NCBI GenBank assembly: GCA_902500785.1
Contig: CABVRW010000020.1
Location: forward strand, 1 to 57,519
DNA from: an uncultured Nitrospira sp.
GTDB lineage: Bacteria > Nitrospirota > Nitrospiria > Nitrospirales > Nitrospiraceae
Length of the DNA stretch: 57,519 nt
Direction: 5' to 3'
In this document: positions 8,179-19,181 of the stretch, piece by piece
How positions within the stretch are numbered: the first letter of the stretch is position 1
Layout of the letters: each line of letters begins with the position of its first letter
The notes under the pieces: model-generated
Database searches by the model: none
The model's input: only the letters and a program-made list of their open reading frames with translations
Told to the model about the DNA's origin: nothing
Translations under genes and position numbers: made by a program

Positions 8179-10413
8179 TCAGCGTGGCGACCGGAACTGT
8201 CCTGATTGATAGGCCTGCTGGCGCAATTCATCAGCCCTCGTCGTTCCACGAGTCTTGAGATTGCGGTACATGGCCAGCGCCCAGAGGGGGAAGTATTGGC
8301 AATACCAATGATACCGAAGATAGAACACCCGCGGGAAACCCGTTCCGGTATGGCGTACCTCTTCCCATGACCCATCCTTCCGCTGATTTCGAATGAGGTA
8401 ATGGATACCCCTGGCCAGGCTGAAGGAATCGGTCACTCCGCCTGTCATGAGGGCCAACAGCGCCCATGCGGTCTGTGACGGGGTACTCTCACCACGACCG
8501 CTCTGCGACACATCCCCATAGGAGAGGCAGGACTCGCCCCACCCGCCATCGGGATTCTGCTTGGACTCGACCCAATTGACGGCCCGGCGAATATAGGGCG
8601 AAGAGACGTCCTCGCCGATGGCTCGGAGTCCGGACAGAACCGACCAGGTACCGTAAATGTAATTCACTCCCCAGCGGCCGTACCAACTGCCGTCCTGCTC
8701 CTGATCGTTTTTCACAAACGCCAGCGCCGACGCCACTGCGGGATGCGTCCAGTCATAACCCAACGTCGCGAGCATTTCCAGACAACGACCGGCAAGGTCG
8801 GCCGTGCTGGGATCCAGCAACGCTCGATGATCGGCGAACGGTATGTAATTGAACACGATTCGGTTGTTGTCGACGTCATAGGCGCCCCAACCCCCGTCTG
8901 AACCCTGCATGGACGTCACCCACCGGCATCCACGACGAATCGCCAACCGCTGCGGCTCTTCGTCAGGCAGGTGCACTTTGGCTAAGGCCATCAGCACCAC
9001 CGCCGAATCGTCCACATCGGGAAACTGTTCGTTCTCAAATTGGAAATACCATCCGCCCGGTTCCGCACCCGGCTTAGAAATAATCCAATCGCCCACGGTC
9101 TTGGTCTGCTTCGACAGCAACCATCTCGCGGCCTTTTGCAGCGCCGGATGATCCTGCGGCATGCCTGCTTCGATGAGCGCATTGATGAGCAGTGCCGTGT
9201 CCCAGACCGGAGAGTGACAGGGCTGCAAATGCATCGCGTCGAGGCATTGTCCGCTGTCCTGCACCGTGTCGTGGACCTCAAGCTCCTCAATCTCTTGCAT
9301 CGCCTTGACCAAGAGAGGATCGTCGTTCTGATACCCGAGGCAATGCAGCGCCATCACGGAGTTGGCCATGGCGGGATAAATCGCACCGAGGCCACCGCTC
9401 CCCTTCATGTGATCGAGCATCCAGTTGGCGGCGCACTTGAGGGCTTTCTGTCGGACCCACTCAACGGGCGAACGATCATAGATCTTGAGGAGCGCATCGA
9501 GGTTGATAAAGAAGTTTCTGGCCGTAAACCAGGCCCGATCCTTCTTGAACGGAGGCACCGTACCATAGTCGATCTCGGCCGGAGGTTCCGTATAAAGCTC
9601 GTCGATACCCTGCTCGGACGGAACAGGGCACAAGGGTCGTTTCGCGAAAATGATCAGCAGCGGAATCAGTACCGCACGCGACCAGTAGGAAATCGCATAG
9701 ATGCTGAAATAGAACCGCTTCGGCAGCAGCATGATCTCCGGAGGCATGCTGGGAACGCCGCGCCAATCGTATTGGCCGAACAAGGCCAAGGCGATCTTCG
9801 TGAACACATTCGCCGCCACAACCCCGCCTTTGGCCAGGACGCAGGTTCTCGCGTTCACCATGAACGGTTCGTCGGCTGACACGCCGGAAAGCTTCAACGC
9901 GAAGTAGGTCTTCACCGATGCGCTGATCTCGGCTGGTCCTCCATGATAAATCGGCCAGCCGCCGTCCGGTAACTGCGCGGACTTCAAATAATGAACCGCT
10001 TTGCGTTCACGCTCAGGATCGACGCAGTTCAAGAAGCGGCGCAACATCAAATATTCCGATGTCAGCGTCGTGTCGGCTTCGAGTTCGGCAACCCAATAGC
10101 CTTCGGACGCGTCCTGTCGCGCCAGAAACCAGGCCTGGCTTCTCCGAAGCGCCTCGTCCAGCGCTTCCAGGTAGCCTGTCGAATGGGACGGGACCCGCTT
10201 AGCCGCACTGTCGCCGAACACCACTGCAGCAGGTTTGTTGGAGACAAGCCGGAGCACCGGGGCAGCCGCAAATTCGCGCGCCGCCCTGATTCGGCTCGGC
10301 ACCGACACCAGCAGACTATCGGACAAACGATTGAACAGGTTCTTGAGAAGTCGCATAACGTGATGCCGTGAATCTGAATGAGACGGCGGGAGCGATAGTC
10401 GAGACGGTTCCAT
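8179..10413 (-). CDS. shc: squalene-hopene cyclase
   Basis: Cyclises squalene to hopene/diplopterol, the committing step of hopanoid synthesis, as a monotopic inner-membrane enzyme. The 744-residue protein carries the catalytic DxDD acid motif as DVDD near residue 467, and repeated QW motifs through both halves (e.g. SAQLPDGGWP, QNPDGGWGES, QRKDGSWEE, DQEQDGSWYGRWG). The N-terminus has about 80 extra basic and hydrophobic residues before the first homologous block. The start could be TTG 10416 or ATG 10413; neither has a clear ribosome-binding site. It is the first gene of an operon running through hpnG and the mla genes, behind the promoter at 10471-10499. Confidence 0.96.
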   Translation of the reverse strand: MEPSRLSLPPSHSDSRHHVMRLLKNLFNRLSDSLLVSVPSRIRAAREFAAAPVLRLVSNKPAAVVFGDSAAKRVPSHSTGYLEALDEALRRSQAWFLARQDASEGYWVAELEADTTLTSEYLMLRRFLNCVDPERERKAVHYLKSAQLPDGGWPIYHGGPAEISASVKTYFALKLSGVSADEPFMVNARTCVLAKGGVVAANVFTKIALALFGQYDWRGVPSMPPEIMLLPKRFYFSIYAISYWSRAVLIPLLIIFAKRPLCPVPSEQGIDELYTEPPAEIDYGTVPPFKKDRAWFTARNFFINLDALLKIYDRSPVEWVRQKALKCAANWMLDHMKGSGGLGAIYPAMANSVMALHCLGYQNDDPLLVKAMQEIEELEVHDTVQDSGQCLDAMHLQPCHSPVWDTALLINALIEAGMPQDHPALQKAARWLLSKQTKTVGDWIISKPGAEPGGWYFQFENEQFPDVDDSAVVLMALAKVHLPDEEPQRLAIRRGCRWVTSMQGSDGGWGAYDVDNNRIVFNYIPFADHRALLDPSTADLAGRCLEMLATLGYDWTHPAVASALAFVKNDQEQDGSWYGRWGVNYIYGTWSVLSGLRAIGEDVSSPYIRRAVNWVESKQNPDGGWGESCLSYGDVSQSGRGESTPSQTAWALLALMTGGVTDSFSLARGIHYLIRNQRKDGSWEEVRHTGTGFPRVFYLRYHWYCQYFPLWALAMYRNLKTRGTTRADELRQQAYQSGQFRSPR

Positions 10414-10470
10414 CAATCAGGCTGAGACCACATGAAACCGCACAGTACCAGTTATTACCATTAGCAGAAC

Positions 10471-10499
10471 TGTATAACAAACTGTCTCGGACCAGTCAA
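10471..10499 (-). promoter_or_regulatory. putative sigma70 promoter of the shc-hpnG-mla operon
   Basis: On the minus strand TTGACT (10499-10494) and TATACA (10476-10471) are separated by exactly 17 bases. The predicted start near 10464 leaves about 50 bases of leader before shc. This is the only convincing promoter I see between smc and the DUF3187 gene. Confidence 0.6.
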
Positions 10500-10581
10500 G
10501 GGAAGCAGACGCCCAAGCTGCGCCAGTACTGCCGTTTCCTCCCATCGAGAGGTGCCCATTCGCAGGCACGACTGGTCCGGA

Positions 10582-13500
10582 CTAGGCCGGCTGGAGGTCG
10601 CCGAGCTTGACCGAAATCAACGTCGACACGCCGGGCTCTTCCATGGTCACCCCGAACAGGGAATCCGCCATCGCCATCGTGCGCTTGTTGTGAGTAATGA
10701 CTAGAAATTGCGCCGTGACCGACAGGCTGCGCAGCACGGTGGTGAAGCGCCCGATATTTTCCTCATCGAGCGGCGCGTCGATCTCGTCTAAGATACAGAA
10801 CGGGGTCGGGCGAATCAAGAAACTGGCGATCAACAAGGCCATCGCGGTCAGCGTTTTCTCCCCGCCGGACAACATGGTAATGCTCTTCAGTCGCTTCCCC
10901 GGCGGCTGCGCCACGATCTCGACACCCGGCTCGCGCGCCCCGTTGTCCTCCACGCCTTCTTCCAGCGGCTCCTCGATTAATTGTAATTCGGCACGGCCGC
11001 CGGGAAAGAACTGGGCGAACACATCCCGGAATTTTTGCTGCAACTCGTTGAAGGTCTCCACGAACATATCCTTGGTGGTGCGGTTAATGCGCTGGATGAT
11101 TTCCCTGAGCGACGCAATGGAGGCGGACAAGTCCTGCTCCTGCGTCGTGAGGAACTGGTACCGCTCCTCCAACTCACGATGTTCGTCGATAGCCGCCAGA
11201 TTGATCGCGCCCATCCGATCCAGCCGTTCGCGAATTTTCTGAATCTGCTCCCGCAACTGAGGTGTCTCGAGGATCGAGACCGGAGCCGGCGGCTCTTCGC
11301 CTTCCGTTACCGGCTGAGCATTCGCCGACGGCATGAGCAGTCCCTCCGGATCGATTTGATAGGTGCCGATGAGCGTGCTTTCAATCGTCGAAAGGTGCGC
11401 CTTCACTTCTGCTTTTCGTACTTCAGCCGTCATCCGTCGATCGTGCAACGCGGACAGGCTCTGCCGCACCGCGCTGAGGGACGCCTCCACCGCATGCAGG
11501 CCCGCCATTTCTTGCGCCTGCCGCTCCTGGGCCGCCACCAACTCGGTCTTGATCCCGTCAACCTCTGCCCCCAATTCGCGGCACAACGCCTCTTGCCTGG
11601 TCTGCTCGGCACGACTGTTTTCAGTGGACTCCACCAACCCAGCCACCTGCTCGTTCAGGTCGACCGCGCGGCGTTGCGCCGCATCGAGCCGTTGCGTCAA
11701 CCGCGCAATGTCGTTCGAGGCATGGTCCCGCCGCCCGCGCATACTCTCCAGGGACAAGCGGACTTCGGTCAGCCGTTGTTGGAGCGCGAGGCTTTGACTT
11801 TCGATCACCACCAACCGTTCCCTGACGTGCAGCAATCCGGTTTCCTGTCCGACTCTTTCCGCCACCCATTGCCCCAGTTGCGCCTCGCTGGATTGAAACT
11901 CTTCCTGGAGCCGCGCCTGTTCAGCCATGCTCCGCTGCAGCTCTTCCGCCAACCCCTCCATCCGTCGGTGCAATTCTCCGCGCTGGCGCTCCACGCCGGC
12001 ATCGTCTTTCTGCAGCGACAATTCCAGCATCTCTGCCTCGCGGATCGCCCTCCCGAGGCGCTGTTCATCCTCACGCCCAAGCCCCAATTCGGCCGCAGCC
12101 TCTTCACGCGCAACCCGTGCCTGCTCCAGCGCTTGCGCCGCCTCGGTCTTGCGGGCTTCCAGCTCCAACACTTCGCGCCGACGCTGAAGCAACCCGCCGC
12201 TGGTGCTGCTCCCGCCCCCAGTCATCACACCTGCGGCATCCAGCGTCTCGCCGGCCAACGTCACATAGGTGGGGCCGGCGGGCGCCGCCCACTGGTGCTG
12301 CTGCCAGAGAGTCAAGGCCACGTCGAGGGATTCCACGATGACGATCCCGTCGAACAAATAGGTCAACGTGGATGCGGACGAGCCTGTCGCACGAATCACA
12401 TCCATCGCGCGGCCCACGACGCCCGGCTGTCCGTTGAGGGCCGGCCACCAGGCACCCGATGTGTCACTCGCCGCCTGATCAGGCGCCCAGCGTAATTGCT
12501 GCGGAATAAAGGCTCCCCGCCCCAAATCTTTTCCCTTCAAAAACTCTATGGCGCGACTGGCGGCCGACGGTTCTTCCACCAACCAGCCACGAACACGTTC
12601 CCCGAGGATGGTCTCCACCGCGCGGTCCAGCCCCGGCGGGATCACGAGCCACTCGGCGAGCGCCTCGCGCACGCCGTCGCACATTTTCAGCGCCGTGCCT
12701 TCTTCGTCACCTTCCCTGCCATACCCCATTTCCTCACGCACGACTCCCTGCAGCGCGCCGAGACGCGATTCCACACCGGCGACGTCTTCCGAAAGCTTGA
12801 CGATATCGCGATCCAGCCCGGTGATCTGGCCGCCCAGCCCTTCAATGCGCTCGATCGCCGCCTGCCGTTCGGCCATGAGCCCTTGAATTCGCTGGCTCGC
12901 TTCTTCCCGTTGCGCCGTAAGGAGATCGCGCTGCTCATCCAACCCGGCCCCCTGCGCCACCAACTGTTCTTGATCGCGCGAGACCCGCTCTGCCCGGGCG
13001 GCGGTTTCCTGCTGCCGAGCCGTCACCTGCGTGAGACTCTGCTCCGTATTGGCGACGAGCACCGCCAGGTTCAACACATCCCGCCGGGCGCGCTCTTCCT
13101 CCGCCACCGCTGCGGCCCGATGTCCGGCCAACGATTTCGCCTCGACATCCGCCTGCTGGAATTGCGCCTCCTGCTCGACGATATCCCCTTCCAGCTGAAG
13201 CAGCATCGCCCGAAGCGCTTCGATCTCCGCCTGCGCCTGTTCCTGATCCGCCGCCAGTCGGTCCATCTCCTGCGCAGCCTGCCCCCGTTGCCGCTCAAAC
13301 AATTCGGTCCGGTTCCGCTCGACCTCCGCGGCCGTCAATGCCTGGGACTGTCGCTGTTCGGTGCCGGCCAGCGTGTCCCGCACCCGCGCAATCGCCTCAG
13401 CCGCGTCGTTCATGCGAAGCCGGATGGCCTCCTGCTCCGAATCCAGGCGGGCTTGTTCGGCTACCTGTTCGGCTTCCTGCGACTCCACCTCGCGCGCTTC

Positions 13501-14265
13501 GCGATCGACGGACTCAAGGTCGGCATGCATGGTCCGGTAGTCGCGGGACAGCAGTTCGATCTCGAGCCCGCGGGCTTCCTGCTGCAATGTTTGATACGAA
13601 CGCGCTTGGCGGGCCTGGCGCTCCAGCGAATTCAGTTGCTTCTTGACCTCCGCCACAATGTCGTGCACCCGCACCAGGTTCTGCTGAGTCGCCTCAAGCT
13701 TGCGGAGGGCTTCGGCCTTTTGTTTCTTATACCGGACGATGCCCGCGGTCTCCTCGATCAATTCCCGGCGATCCTGCGGTGAAGCCTGCAGGATCTGCTC
13801 AATCCGGCCCTGCTCAATGACGGTATGGCCCTTGGATCCCGCCCTGGTTTCGATCAAGACGTTTCGGATGTCCTTCAGCCGACAAGGCGTCTTATTGATG
13901 AGATATTCACTGTCGCCGTTTCGATAGAGACGACGAGTGATCATCAGTTCCTGATACTCGCTCAGCTGGCTCGGCAGCCCGGCAACCGCATCCAACCGCA
14001 ACTCACCCAACCCGCCGATGACCAGCGAGACCTCCACCAACCCCAACGGTTTGCGAACTTCCGTGCCGTTGAAGATGACGTCTTCCATCTTCTCGCTCCG
14101 AAGCGTTTTAGTGCTTTGCTCGCCCAAGACCCACAGGATGGAATCCACGACATTGCTTTTGCCGCTGCCGTTCGGGCCCACGATGGCCGTTATGCCTTTC
14201 GGAAATTGGATCTTCGCCTCTGCAAACGACTTGAAGCCGAGCATGTCCAATGACTTCAGATACAC
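10582..14265 (-). CDS. smc: chromosome segregation protein SMC
   Basis: Condensin ATPase that organises and segregates the chromosome as a dimer with ScpA/ScpB. The 1227-residue protein has the head Walker A ([13 protein letters not shown], near residue 30), long coiled coils rich in Q/E/R, a hinge domain around residues 510-650 ([12 protein letters not shown] ... [17 protein letters not shown]) and the C-terminal head with [14 protein letters not shown] and Walker [16 protein letters not shown]. The GTG at 14265 is preferred: GGAGGT lies five bases upstream and the protein then opens with the family's [18 protein letters not shown] at 14283 is the upstream alternative. Length and domain order are normal for bacterial SMC. 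Confidence 0.97.
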   Translation of the reverse strand: MYLKSLDMLGFKSFAEAKIQFPKGITAIVGPNGSGKSNVVDSILWVLGEQSTKTLRSEKMEDVIFNGTEVRKPLGLVEVSLVIGGLGELRLDAVAGLPSQLSEYQELMITRRLYRNGDSEYLINKTPCRLKDIRNVLIETRAGSKGHTVIEQGRIEQILQASPQDRRELIEETAGIVRYKKQKAEALRKLEATQQNLVRVHDIVAEVKKQLNSLERQARQARSYQTLQQEARGLEIELLSRDYRTMHADLESVDREAREVESQEAEQVAEQARLDSEQEAIRLRMNDAAEAIARVRDTLAGTEQRQSQALTAAEVERNRTELFERQRGQAAQEMDRLAADQEQAQAEIEALRAMLLQLEGDIVEQEAQFQQADVEAKSLAGHRAAAVAEEERARRDVLNLAVLVANTEQSLTQVTARQQETAARAERVSRDQEQLVAQGAGLDEQRDLLTAQREEASQRIQGLMAERQAAIERIEGLGGQITGLDRDIVKLSEDVAGVESRLGALQGVVREEMGYGREGDEEGTALKMCDGVREALAEWLVIPPGLDRAVETILGERVRGWLVEEPSAASRAIEFLKGKDLGRGAFIPQQLRWAPDQAASDTSGAWWPALNGQPGVVGRAMDVIRATGSSASTLTYLFDGIVIVESLDVALTLWQQHQWAAPAGPTYVTLAGETLDAAGVMTGGGSSTSGGLLQRRREVLELEARKTEAAQALEQARVAREEAAAELGLGREDEQRLGRAIREAEMLELSLQKDDAGVERQRGELHRRMEGLAEELQRSMAEQARLQEEFQSSEAQLGQWVAERVGQETGLLHVRERLVVIESQSLALQQRLTEVRLSLESMRGRRDHASNDIARLTQRLDAAQRRAVDLNEQVAGLVESTENSRAEQTRQEALCRELGAEVDGIKTELVAAQERQAQEMAGLHAVEASLSAVRQSLSALHDRRMTAEVRKAEVKAHLSTIESTLIGTYQIDPEGLLMPSANAQPVTEGEEPPAPVSILETPQLREQIQKIRERLDRMGAINLAAIDEHRELEERYQFLTTQEQDLSASIASLREIIQRINRTTKDMFVETFNELQQKFRDVFAQFFPGGRAELQLIEEPLEEGVEDNGAREPGVEIVAQPPGKRLKSITMLSGGEKTLTAMALLIASFLIRPTPFCILDEIDAPLDEENIGRFTTVLRSLSVTAQFLVITHNKRTMAMADSLFGVTMEEPGVSTLISVKLGDLQPA

Positions 14266-14385
14266 CGGCGACCTCCAAAGCAAGAAGGTTGAGATGGGAC
14301 GGATTGTAAGGAGTTAAACGAAAATCTTCTATCACAGCGATAGCATCAATGCAAAGAAAAACACTTGATATGGGGGAAGAATGAA

Positions 14386-14414
14386 GCCACTCCCCCAACA
14401 TATGGAGGAGTGGC
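14386..14414 (-). terminator. hairpin downstream of ispH
   Basis: A stem of GCCACTCC/GGAGTGGC closes a 13-base loop, 41 bases after the ispH stop. On the minus strand it is followed by TTCATTCTT, a weak T-rich tract. It separates ispH from smc on the same strand. Confidence 0.5.
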
Positions 14415-14454
14415 AAAAACGGAACGCAGGAAGGGTGAACGATGCTCCGCGAAC

Positions 14455-15417
14455 CTAGTTCGCCGAGGCAGAGGCCCGCGAAGCCGACTCGATCGTGACC
14501 AGTTCTTTCGGAAGGAGAAACTCGACATCCTCTTCGATGACCGTCAGTTCCTCGACCTCTTCCGAAGACCCAAGACGCTTCAGATAGGCCACCACTTCGG
14601 TGACCAGGACTTCGGGGGCGGAGGCCCCGGCGGACAGTCCCACGCTCTTGGCATCTTTGAGCCAATCCGGATTGATGTCCGAAGCCGCGTCGATGAGATA
14701 GGACGGAATGCCGCAGTGTTCGCCCAGCTCGCGAAGGCGATTCGAGTTCGAACTGTTCGGCGACCCGATGACCAGAATCACATCGACCAGTTTCGACAGG
14801 GATTTCACCGCGTTCTGGCGATTCTGCGTGGCATAACAAATATCTTCCTGATGGGGCCCTTTGATATTGGGGAACCGCAGATGTAAGGCATCGACAATGT
14901 CTCGACATTCATCGACGCTCAACGTGGTCTGGGTCACATAGGACAAGTTCGGCGTCTTTTCGACATGCAACTTCTCCACATCCTCCACCGAGGAGACCAG
15001 ATGGAATTTGTCCGGGATCTGTCCCAATGTTCCGATGACCTCCGGATGTCCCGCATGGCCGATGAGGATCAGTTCATAGCCCTGCGTATAGTCGCGGTTC
15101 ACTTCATTGTGAACCTTGATGACCAGCGGACAGGTGGCATCGATCACGTGCAACCGCCGGCTCTGCGCCTCTTCCCACACCGACTTGGCCACGCCGTGGG
15201 CGCTAAAAATGACGACCGACCCTTCCGGCACTTCGTTCAACTCCTCCACGAACACGGCACCTTTATGCCTCAGCGAGTTCACGACATGCCGGCTATGGAC
15301 GATTTCATGGCGCACATAAATCGGCGCCCCATATTTCTTCAGCGACAAATCGACAATATCGATGGCACGGTCGACGCCCGCGCAGAATCCACGAGGATTC
15401 GCTAAATAAATCTTCAT
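14455..15417 (-). CDS. ispH: 4-hydroxy-3-methylbut-2-enyl diphosphate reductase
   Basis: IspH (LytB) is the 4Fe-4S enzyme that reduces HMBPP to IPP and DMAPP, the last step of the MEP pathway. The 320-residue protein begins [18 protein letters not shown] with the first cluster cysteine in GFCAGV; the other cluster cysteines are visible in DATCPLV and, further on, in the ICYATQNRQ region. SAGASAPE near the C-terminus is also conserved. The ATG at 15417 has GAGGGG seven bases upstream; the longer frame from 15441 adds only eight residues and is less likely. dxs and ispG are at the left end of the window, so three MEP genes lie within 15 kb. Confidence 0.96.
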   Translation of the reverse strand: MKIYLANPRGFCAGVDRAIDIVDLSLKKYGAPIYVRHEIVHSRHVVNSLRHKGAVFVEELNEVPEGSVVIFSAHGVAKSVWEEAQSRRLHVIDATCPLVIKVHNEVNRDYTQGYELILIGHAGHPEVIGTLGQIPDKFHLVSSVEDVEKLHVEKTPNLSYVTQTTLSVDECRDIVDALHLRFPNIKGPHQEDICYATQNRQNAVKSLSKLVDVILVIGSPNSSNSNRLRELGEHCGIPSYLIDAASDINPDWLKDAKSVGLSAGASAPEVLVTEVVAYLKRLGSSEEVEELTVIEEDVEFLLPKELVTIESASRASASAN

Positions 15418-15588
15418 ATATCGTTTCCCCCTCACGCTCATGAAGGACCGCTCACCCCGCTGGGAAAGCGCGCAGTGTCACTCAACGGTCACCTTACGTC
15501 AGACCCGCCCTTGTCGTCAACCGGATCACCCCCGCCCCTCTCGCCGAAACAAGTTGAGGCGGCGGAACCGTTGTGGGAGAATTCCGCC

Positions 15589-16305
15589 ATGCCCGTCCCC
15601 GCCACCGCCCATAAGAAAATTCTGATCGTCGAAGATGAGAAGGATATTCTCCAACTCGTCAAGCTCTATCTGGAGAAGGAAGGGTTTCGCACGGTCTCTG
15701 CGATGACCGGCACGGAGGGACTTCGCCAGGCCAAGACCGAACATCCGGATCTGATCATTCTCGACCTCATGCTGCCTGAGCTGGACGGGCTGGAAGTCTG
15801 CAAACGGATTCGGCTGAATCAAGAGACCGCGCTGCTTCCCATTCTCATGCTGACCGCCAAGGCGGAAGAGTCCGACACGGTCATCGGCCTTGAACTGGGC
15901 GCGGACGACTACGTGACCAAACCCTTCAGCCCCAAAGCGTTGGTGGCGAGGGTCAAGGCCTTGCTTCGCCGAATGGAACGCAACGCGAACCACCCCCAGA
16001 CACAATATCGCTATGGCCCCTTGGTCGTCGATCTCTCACGGCATGAAGTCCGGCTGCAGGACAAGGAAGTGGCGCTCACGGCGAAAGAGTTCGGTTTGCT
16101 GGAACACTTGCTGCGCAACGTCGGACGTGTGCTCACGCGCGACGTATTGCTCAGCGCTGTCTGGGGCTACGATTATTACGGCACCACCCGCACGGTCGAT
16201 GTCCACGTGCGCCGGCTCAAGCAAAAACTTCCGCTGTTGAACGACGCCATCATTTCGATCAAATCACTCGGATACAAACTGCGCGAATCCGACTTACCTG
16301 CATGA
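15589..16305 (+). CDS. PhoB/OmpR-family response regulator
   Basis: Transcriptional regulator with an N-terminal receiver domain ([11 protein letters not shown]; phospho-acceptor Asp near residue 59 in [22 protein letters not shown]) and a C-terminal winged-helix DNA-binding domain ([20 protein letters not shown], then [20 protein letters not shown]-like sequence). The chosen ATG at 15589 gives a normal 238 residues; the frame is open upstream to 15475 but the extra residues look like non-coding sequence. Its stop overlaps the kinase start as ATGA (16302-16305), so the pair is translationally coupled. The target is unknown; PhoB is the closest type, and a phosphate transporter lies next to the pair. 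Confidence 0.9.
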   Translation: [238 protein letters not shown]

Positions 16306-18161
16306 AGCTCGGCATCCGGTGGAAAGTCGCCCTGGGCACCCTCGCCGCCGTCTTCGCCGGCCTTGTCGTCGCGGGCTGGCTGGTGATCCGCTCGGTGGAA
16401 CAGACCGAACTCAGCCGGATGGCTGAGATGCTGGAGACCAATAGTGGGCTCGCCGCCATGGCGCTCCGACCCTTGTTCGAGCAGTCCGGGGCACCCGTAT
16501 CCGAGGCCCTCCTCCATTCCACCGTCCGTGAGCTCAGCCAGCAGGCCCACCTTCGCCTCACCGTCATCCAGCAGAATGGGGCCGTCTTAGCCGACAGCGC
16601 CGTTCCTGCTGAGGGGCTGCCTCAGGTCGAAAACCATCTCTCCCGCCCCGAAGTGGCACAAGCGCTGACATCGGGACGCGGCATCGATATCCGGGCCAGC
16701 CAGACCACCGGAGAACGCACCTACTATGTCGCCCGTCTGTTGTCGGCCCAGGCCCCGGCGCAGCCAGGGATTCCGGTCATCAGACTTGGGCTTCCACTGA
16801 CGGCGATCGATGACCGCGTGCGGCATATCCAGCAGGATTTGATAACCGCCTTTGGCGCAGCCTTTCTCCTCGCGATGGCGCTGAGCCTCTGGGTGTCGCG
16901 CAATCTTACGAAACCGCTCGCAGAGATGGCCGCGGCCGCCCGTCAGCTCGCCGGTGGAACGCCGGGAGTTCGCTTGCTGGTCTCCTCCACGGACGAAGTC
17001 GGCCTGCTCGCGCAAACCCTCAACCAGATGACCGACCAGCTGGAGATGAAAATCAAAGAAGTCTCCGACGACCGCGCCCAACTCTTGGCCATGTTGATCG
17101 CCATGGTCGAGGGCGTGATGGTGTTGGATTATCGCGGCACGGTGGTTCAGGTCAATCCGGCGTTGGAACGGATGTTCGCCCTGGGACTGACGGAATCGCG
17201 GGGCCGGCACTATGCCGAGCTCATTCGCCACGAAGGGCTCACGGCGATTGTCTCTTCGGTGCTACGGACCGGCTCAGGCCAAGGCGGCGAAATTACGCTG
17301 TCTCCCAGCGGACGATGCCTGCGCGTCGAGGCCTCGATCGCCGGAGGCGGCCGCGAACAGGAAGCCTGCGCGGTATTTGTGTTTCACGACATCACCGAAC
17401 TGCGCCGGTTGGAGAAAATCCGCAAAGATTTCGTCGCCAATGTCTCACACGAACTCCGCACGCCGCTGACGTCCATCAAGGGGTATGTGGAGGCGCTGCT
17501 GGATGGAGGGAAAGACGACCCCGCGACGGCCGCGGCGTTCCTGGAAATCATCATGCGCCAGAGCAACCGCCTCAATCTGATTCTGGATGACCTGTTGCAG
17601 CTGTCGCAAATCGAATCCGGGCAGGTACTGTTCCGCCGTGAGCCGGTTGATTTACGCGCCTTGCTGGAACGGACGGTCGCGGTCATCAAACCACTGGCGG
17701 ACAAGAAACATCACACAATCGAGCTCTCACTTCCGGACGCGTATTGGGTGGTCGAGGGCGATGAGGAGCGTCTGGCCCAGGTGTTCATCAATCTGCTCGA
17801 AAACGCCGTGAAGTACACCCCGGATCACGGCCAGATCTCCATGGCCCTCCGCACCACGGCACAGAGCCGAGCAGCCTCACCCCGCCCGATGATCGAGATT
17901 GTGGTGGCCGACTCAGGAATCGGCATCCCGGAGGCGGATCGGCCGCGTGTGTTCGAGCGGTTTTATCGGGTCGACAAAGCCCGCTCGCGCGAACTCGGCG
18001 GGACCGGTCTGGGCCTCGCGATCGTGAAACATATCGTGGAAGCCCACAGCGGACATGTCTGGGTGGAAGGCCATACGCCTCGAGGCAGCAGGTTTGTGGT
18101 CCATCTCCCCGTCGCGCAAGAATCGCCTACAGCAGTCTCGACAGCAGCAGGTAACACATAG
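16302..18161 (+). CDS. PhoR-like sensor histidine kinase (HAMP-PAS-HisKA-HATPase)
   Basis: Inner-membrane sensor kinase of 619 residues. Domains in order: TM1 (about 10-30), a periplasmic sensor domain (about 32-178), TM2 (about 180-198), HAMP (about 199-252), PAS (about 258-365), HisKA with the phospho-acceptor His near residue 383 (FVANVSHELRTPLTSIKGY), and HATPase with N box NLLENAVKYTP, G1 DSGIGIP and G2 GTGLGLAIVKH. The start overlaps the regulator stop. Its 3' end overlaps the convergent Pit gene by 35 bases. The architecture is that of PhoR-type kinases; a phosphate signal is suggested by the neighbour but not shown. Confidence 0.93.
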   Translation: MKLGIRWKVALGTLAAVFAGLVVAGWLVIRSVEQTELSRMAEMLETNSGLAAMALRPLFEQSGAPVSEALLHSTVRELSQQAHLRLTVIQQNGAVLADSAVPAEGLPQVENHLSRPEVAQALTSGRGIDIRASQTTGERTYYVARLLSAQAPAQPGIPVIRLGLPLTAIDDRVRHIQQDLITAFGAAFLLAMALSLWVSRNLTKPLAEMAAAARQLAGGTPGVRLLVSSTDEVGLLAQTLNQMTDQLEMKIKEVSDDRAQLLAMLIAMVEGVMVLDYRGTVVQVNPALERMFALGLTESRGRHYAELIRHEGLTAIVSSVLRTGSGQGGEITLSPSGRCLRVEASIAGGGREQEACAVFVFHDITELRRLEKIRKDFVANVSHELRTPLTSIKGYVEALLDGGKDDPATAAAFLEIIMRQSNRLNLILDDLLQLSQIESGQVLFRREPVDLRALLERTVAVIKPLADKKHHTIELSLPDAYWVVEGDEERLAQVFINLLENAVKYTPDHGQISMALRTTAQSRAASPRPMIEIVVADSGIGIPEADRPRVFERFYRVDKARSRELGGTGLGLAIVKHIVEAHSGHVWVEGHTPRGSRFVVHLPVAQESPTAVSTAAGNT

Positions 18162-19119
18162 TCGAGAGCAGCGCAGCTCCGGGCAGGGTGAAGAGCCACG
18201 CCGACAAAATCCGCCGGGTCACCCCCCACCGCACCGCCGATAACCGCTTCACCGCACCCACCCCCATGACGGTGGAGGTGATGGTGTGGGTCGTGCTGAC
18301 CGGAAGCCCGATATGGGCCGTTGCCAGCAGCACAACTGCGGCGCCGGTCTCAGCAGCGAACCCATGGACCGGCTCCAATTTCACGATTCGCATGCCCAGG
18401 GTTCGGACGATTCGCCACCCACCCACGGCCGTGCCGAGCCCCATCGCAAGGGCGCACGAGCCGATCACCCAAGTCGGTACCTCTGCGGTGGGAATCACAC
18501 CGGCCGACACGAGCGCCAGCGTGATGATGCCCATCGCTTTCTGCGCATCGTTCGCCCCGTGGCTGAACGCCATAAAACTGGCGGAGACCAGCTGCAGGCG
18601 CGAGAACAGCCGTAGGGCCAGGGCGCGCGGGACTCGAAAAAACATCCAACTCAGGCCGATCATCAACACCAGACCGATGGCAAACCCGAAAAACGGCGAC
18701 AAGACCATCGCCTCAAGGACCGACCGCAAGCCTGAAAATTTTACGGCCGCCATGCCTCCGTGGGTAAGCGCCGCGCCGACTAACCCTCCGATGAGGGCAT
18801 GGGAGGAGCTGGTCGGAAGCCCCAACAGCAAAGTCATGAAATTCCACATGATCGCCCCGGCCAGCGCCGAGGCCACGACCGTCTGAGTCACCGACTGGGG
18901 ATCGACGATCCCCGTCCCGACCATCTTGGCGACTGCAGTGGACATGAACGCCCCGGCCACATTGAGGACACCGGCCACGAGGACCGCCGTGGACGGACTC
19001 ACCACGCGGGTGGACACCACGGTCGCAATGGCATTGGCACTGTCGTGCCAGCCATTGGAGAAATCAAAGAGCAATGCCAGAATCACGACGACCAACAACA
19101 ACCCACTCAGTTCAACCAT
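18127..19119 (-). CDS. pit: Pit-family inorganic phosphate transporter
   Basis: Low-affinity, ion-coupled phosphate permease of the inner membrane. The 330-residue protein is almost entirely hydrophobic helices and shows the two inverted Pit signature repeats: GWHDSANAIATVVSTRVV near the N-terminus and FSHGANDAQKAMGIITLAL in the second half, with the STTHTITS stretch near the C-terminus. AGGAAG eight bases upstream supports the start. The DUF47 gene lies 62 bases upstream on the same strand, the usual partner arrangement. Convergent with and overlapping the sensor kinase gene. Confidence 0.94.
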   Translation of the reverse strand: MVELSGLLLVVVILALLFDFSNGWHDSANAIATVVSTRVVSPSTAVLVAGVLNVAGAFMSTAVAKMVGTGIVDPQSVTQTVVASALAGAIMWNFMTLLLGLPTSSSHALIGGLVGAALTHGGMAAVKFSGLRSVLEAMVLSPFFGFAIGLVLMIGLSWMFFRVPRALALRLFSRLQLVSASFMAFSHGANDAQKAMGIITLALVSAGVIPTAEVPTWVIGSCALAMGLGTAVGGWRIVRTLGMRIVKLEPVHGFAAETGAAVVLLATAHIGLPVSTTHTITSTVMGVGAVKRLSAVRWGVTRRILSAWLFTLPGAALLSTMCYLLLSRLL

Positions 19120-19181
19120 GAATGCCGCTTCCTACCCTTGGAGTTTGATCAGGATTGGTGTCGAAGAGACGCAGGAGGCGC

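Noticed and set aside
11035-13782. Two long plus-strand open frames (486 and 428 codons) opposite smc
   Set aside because: They are antisense to a clear SMC gene, have odd composition rich in Arg/Leu/Pro/His and no recognisable domain; they arise from the GC-rich codons of smc.
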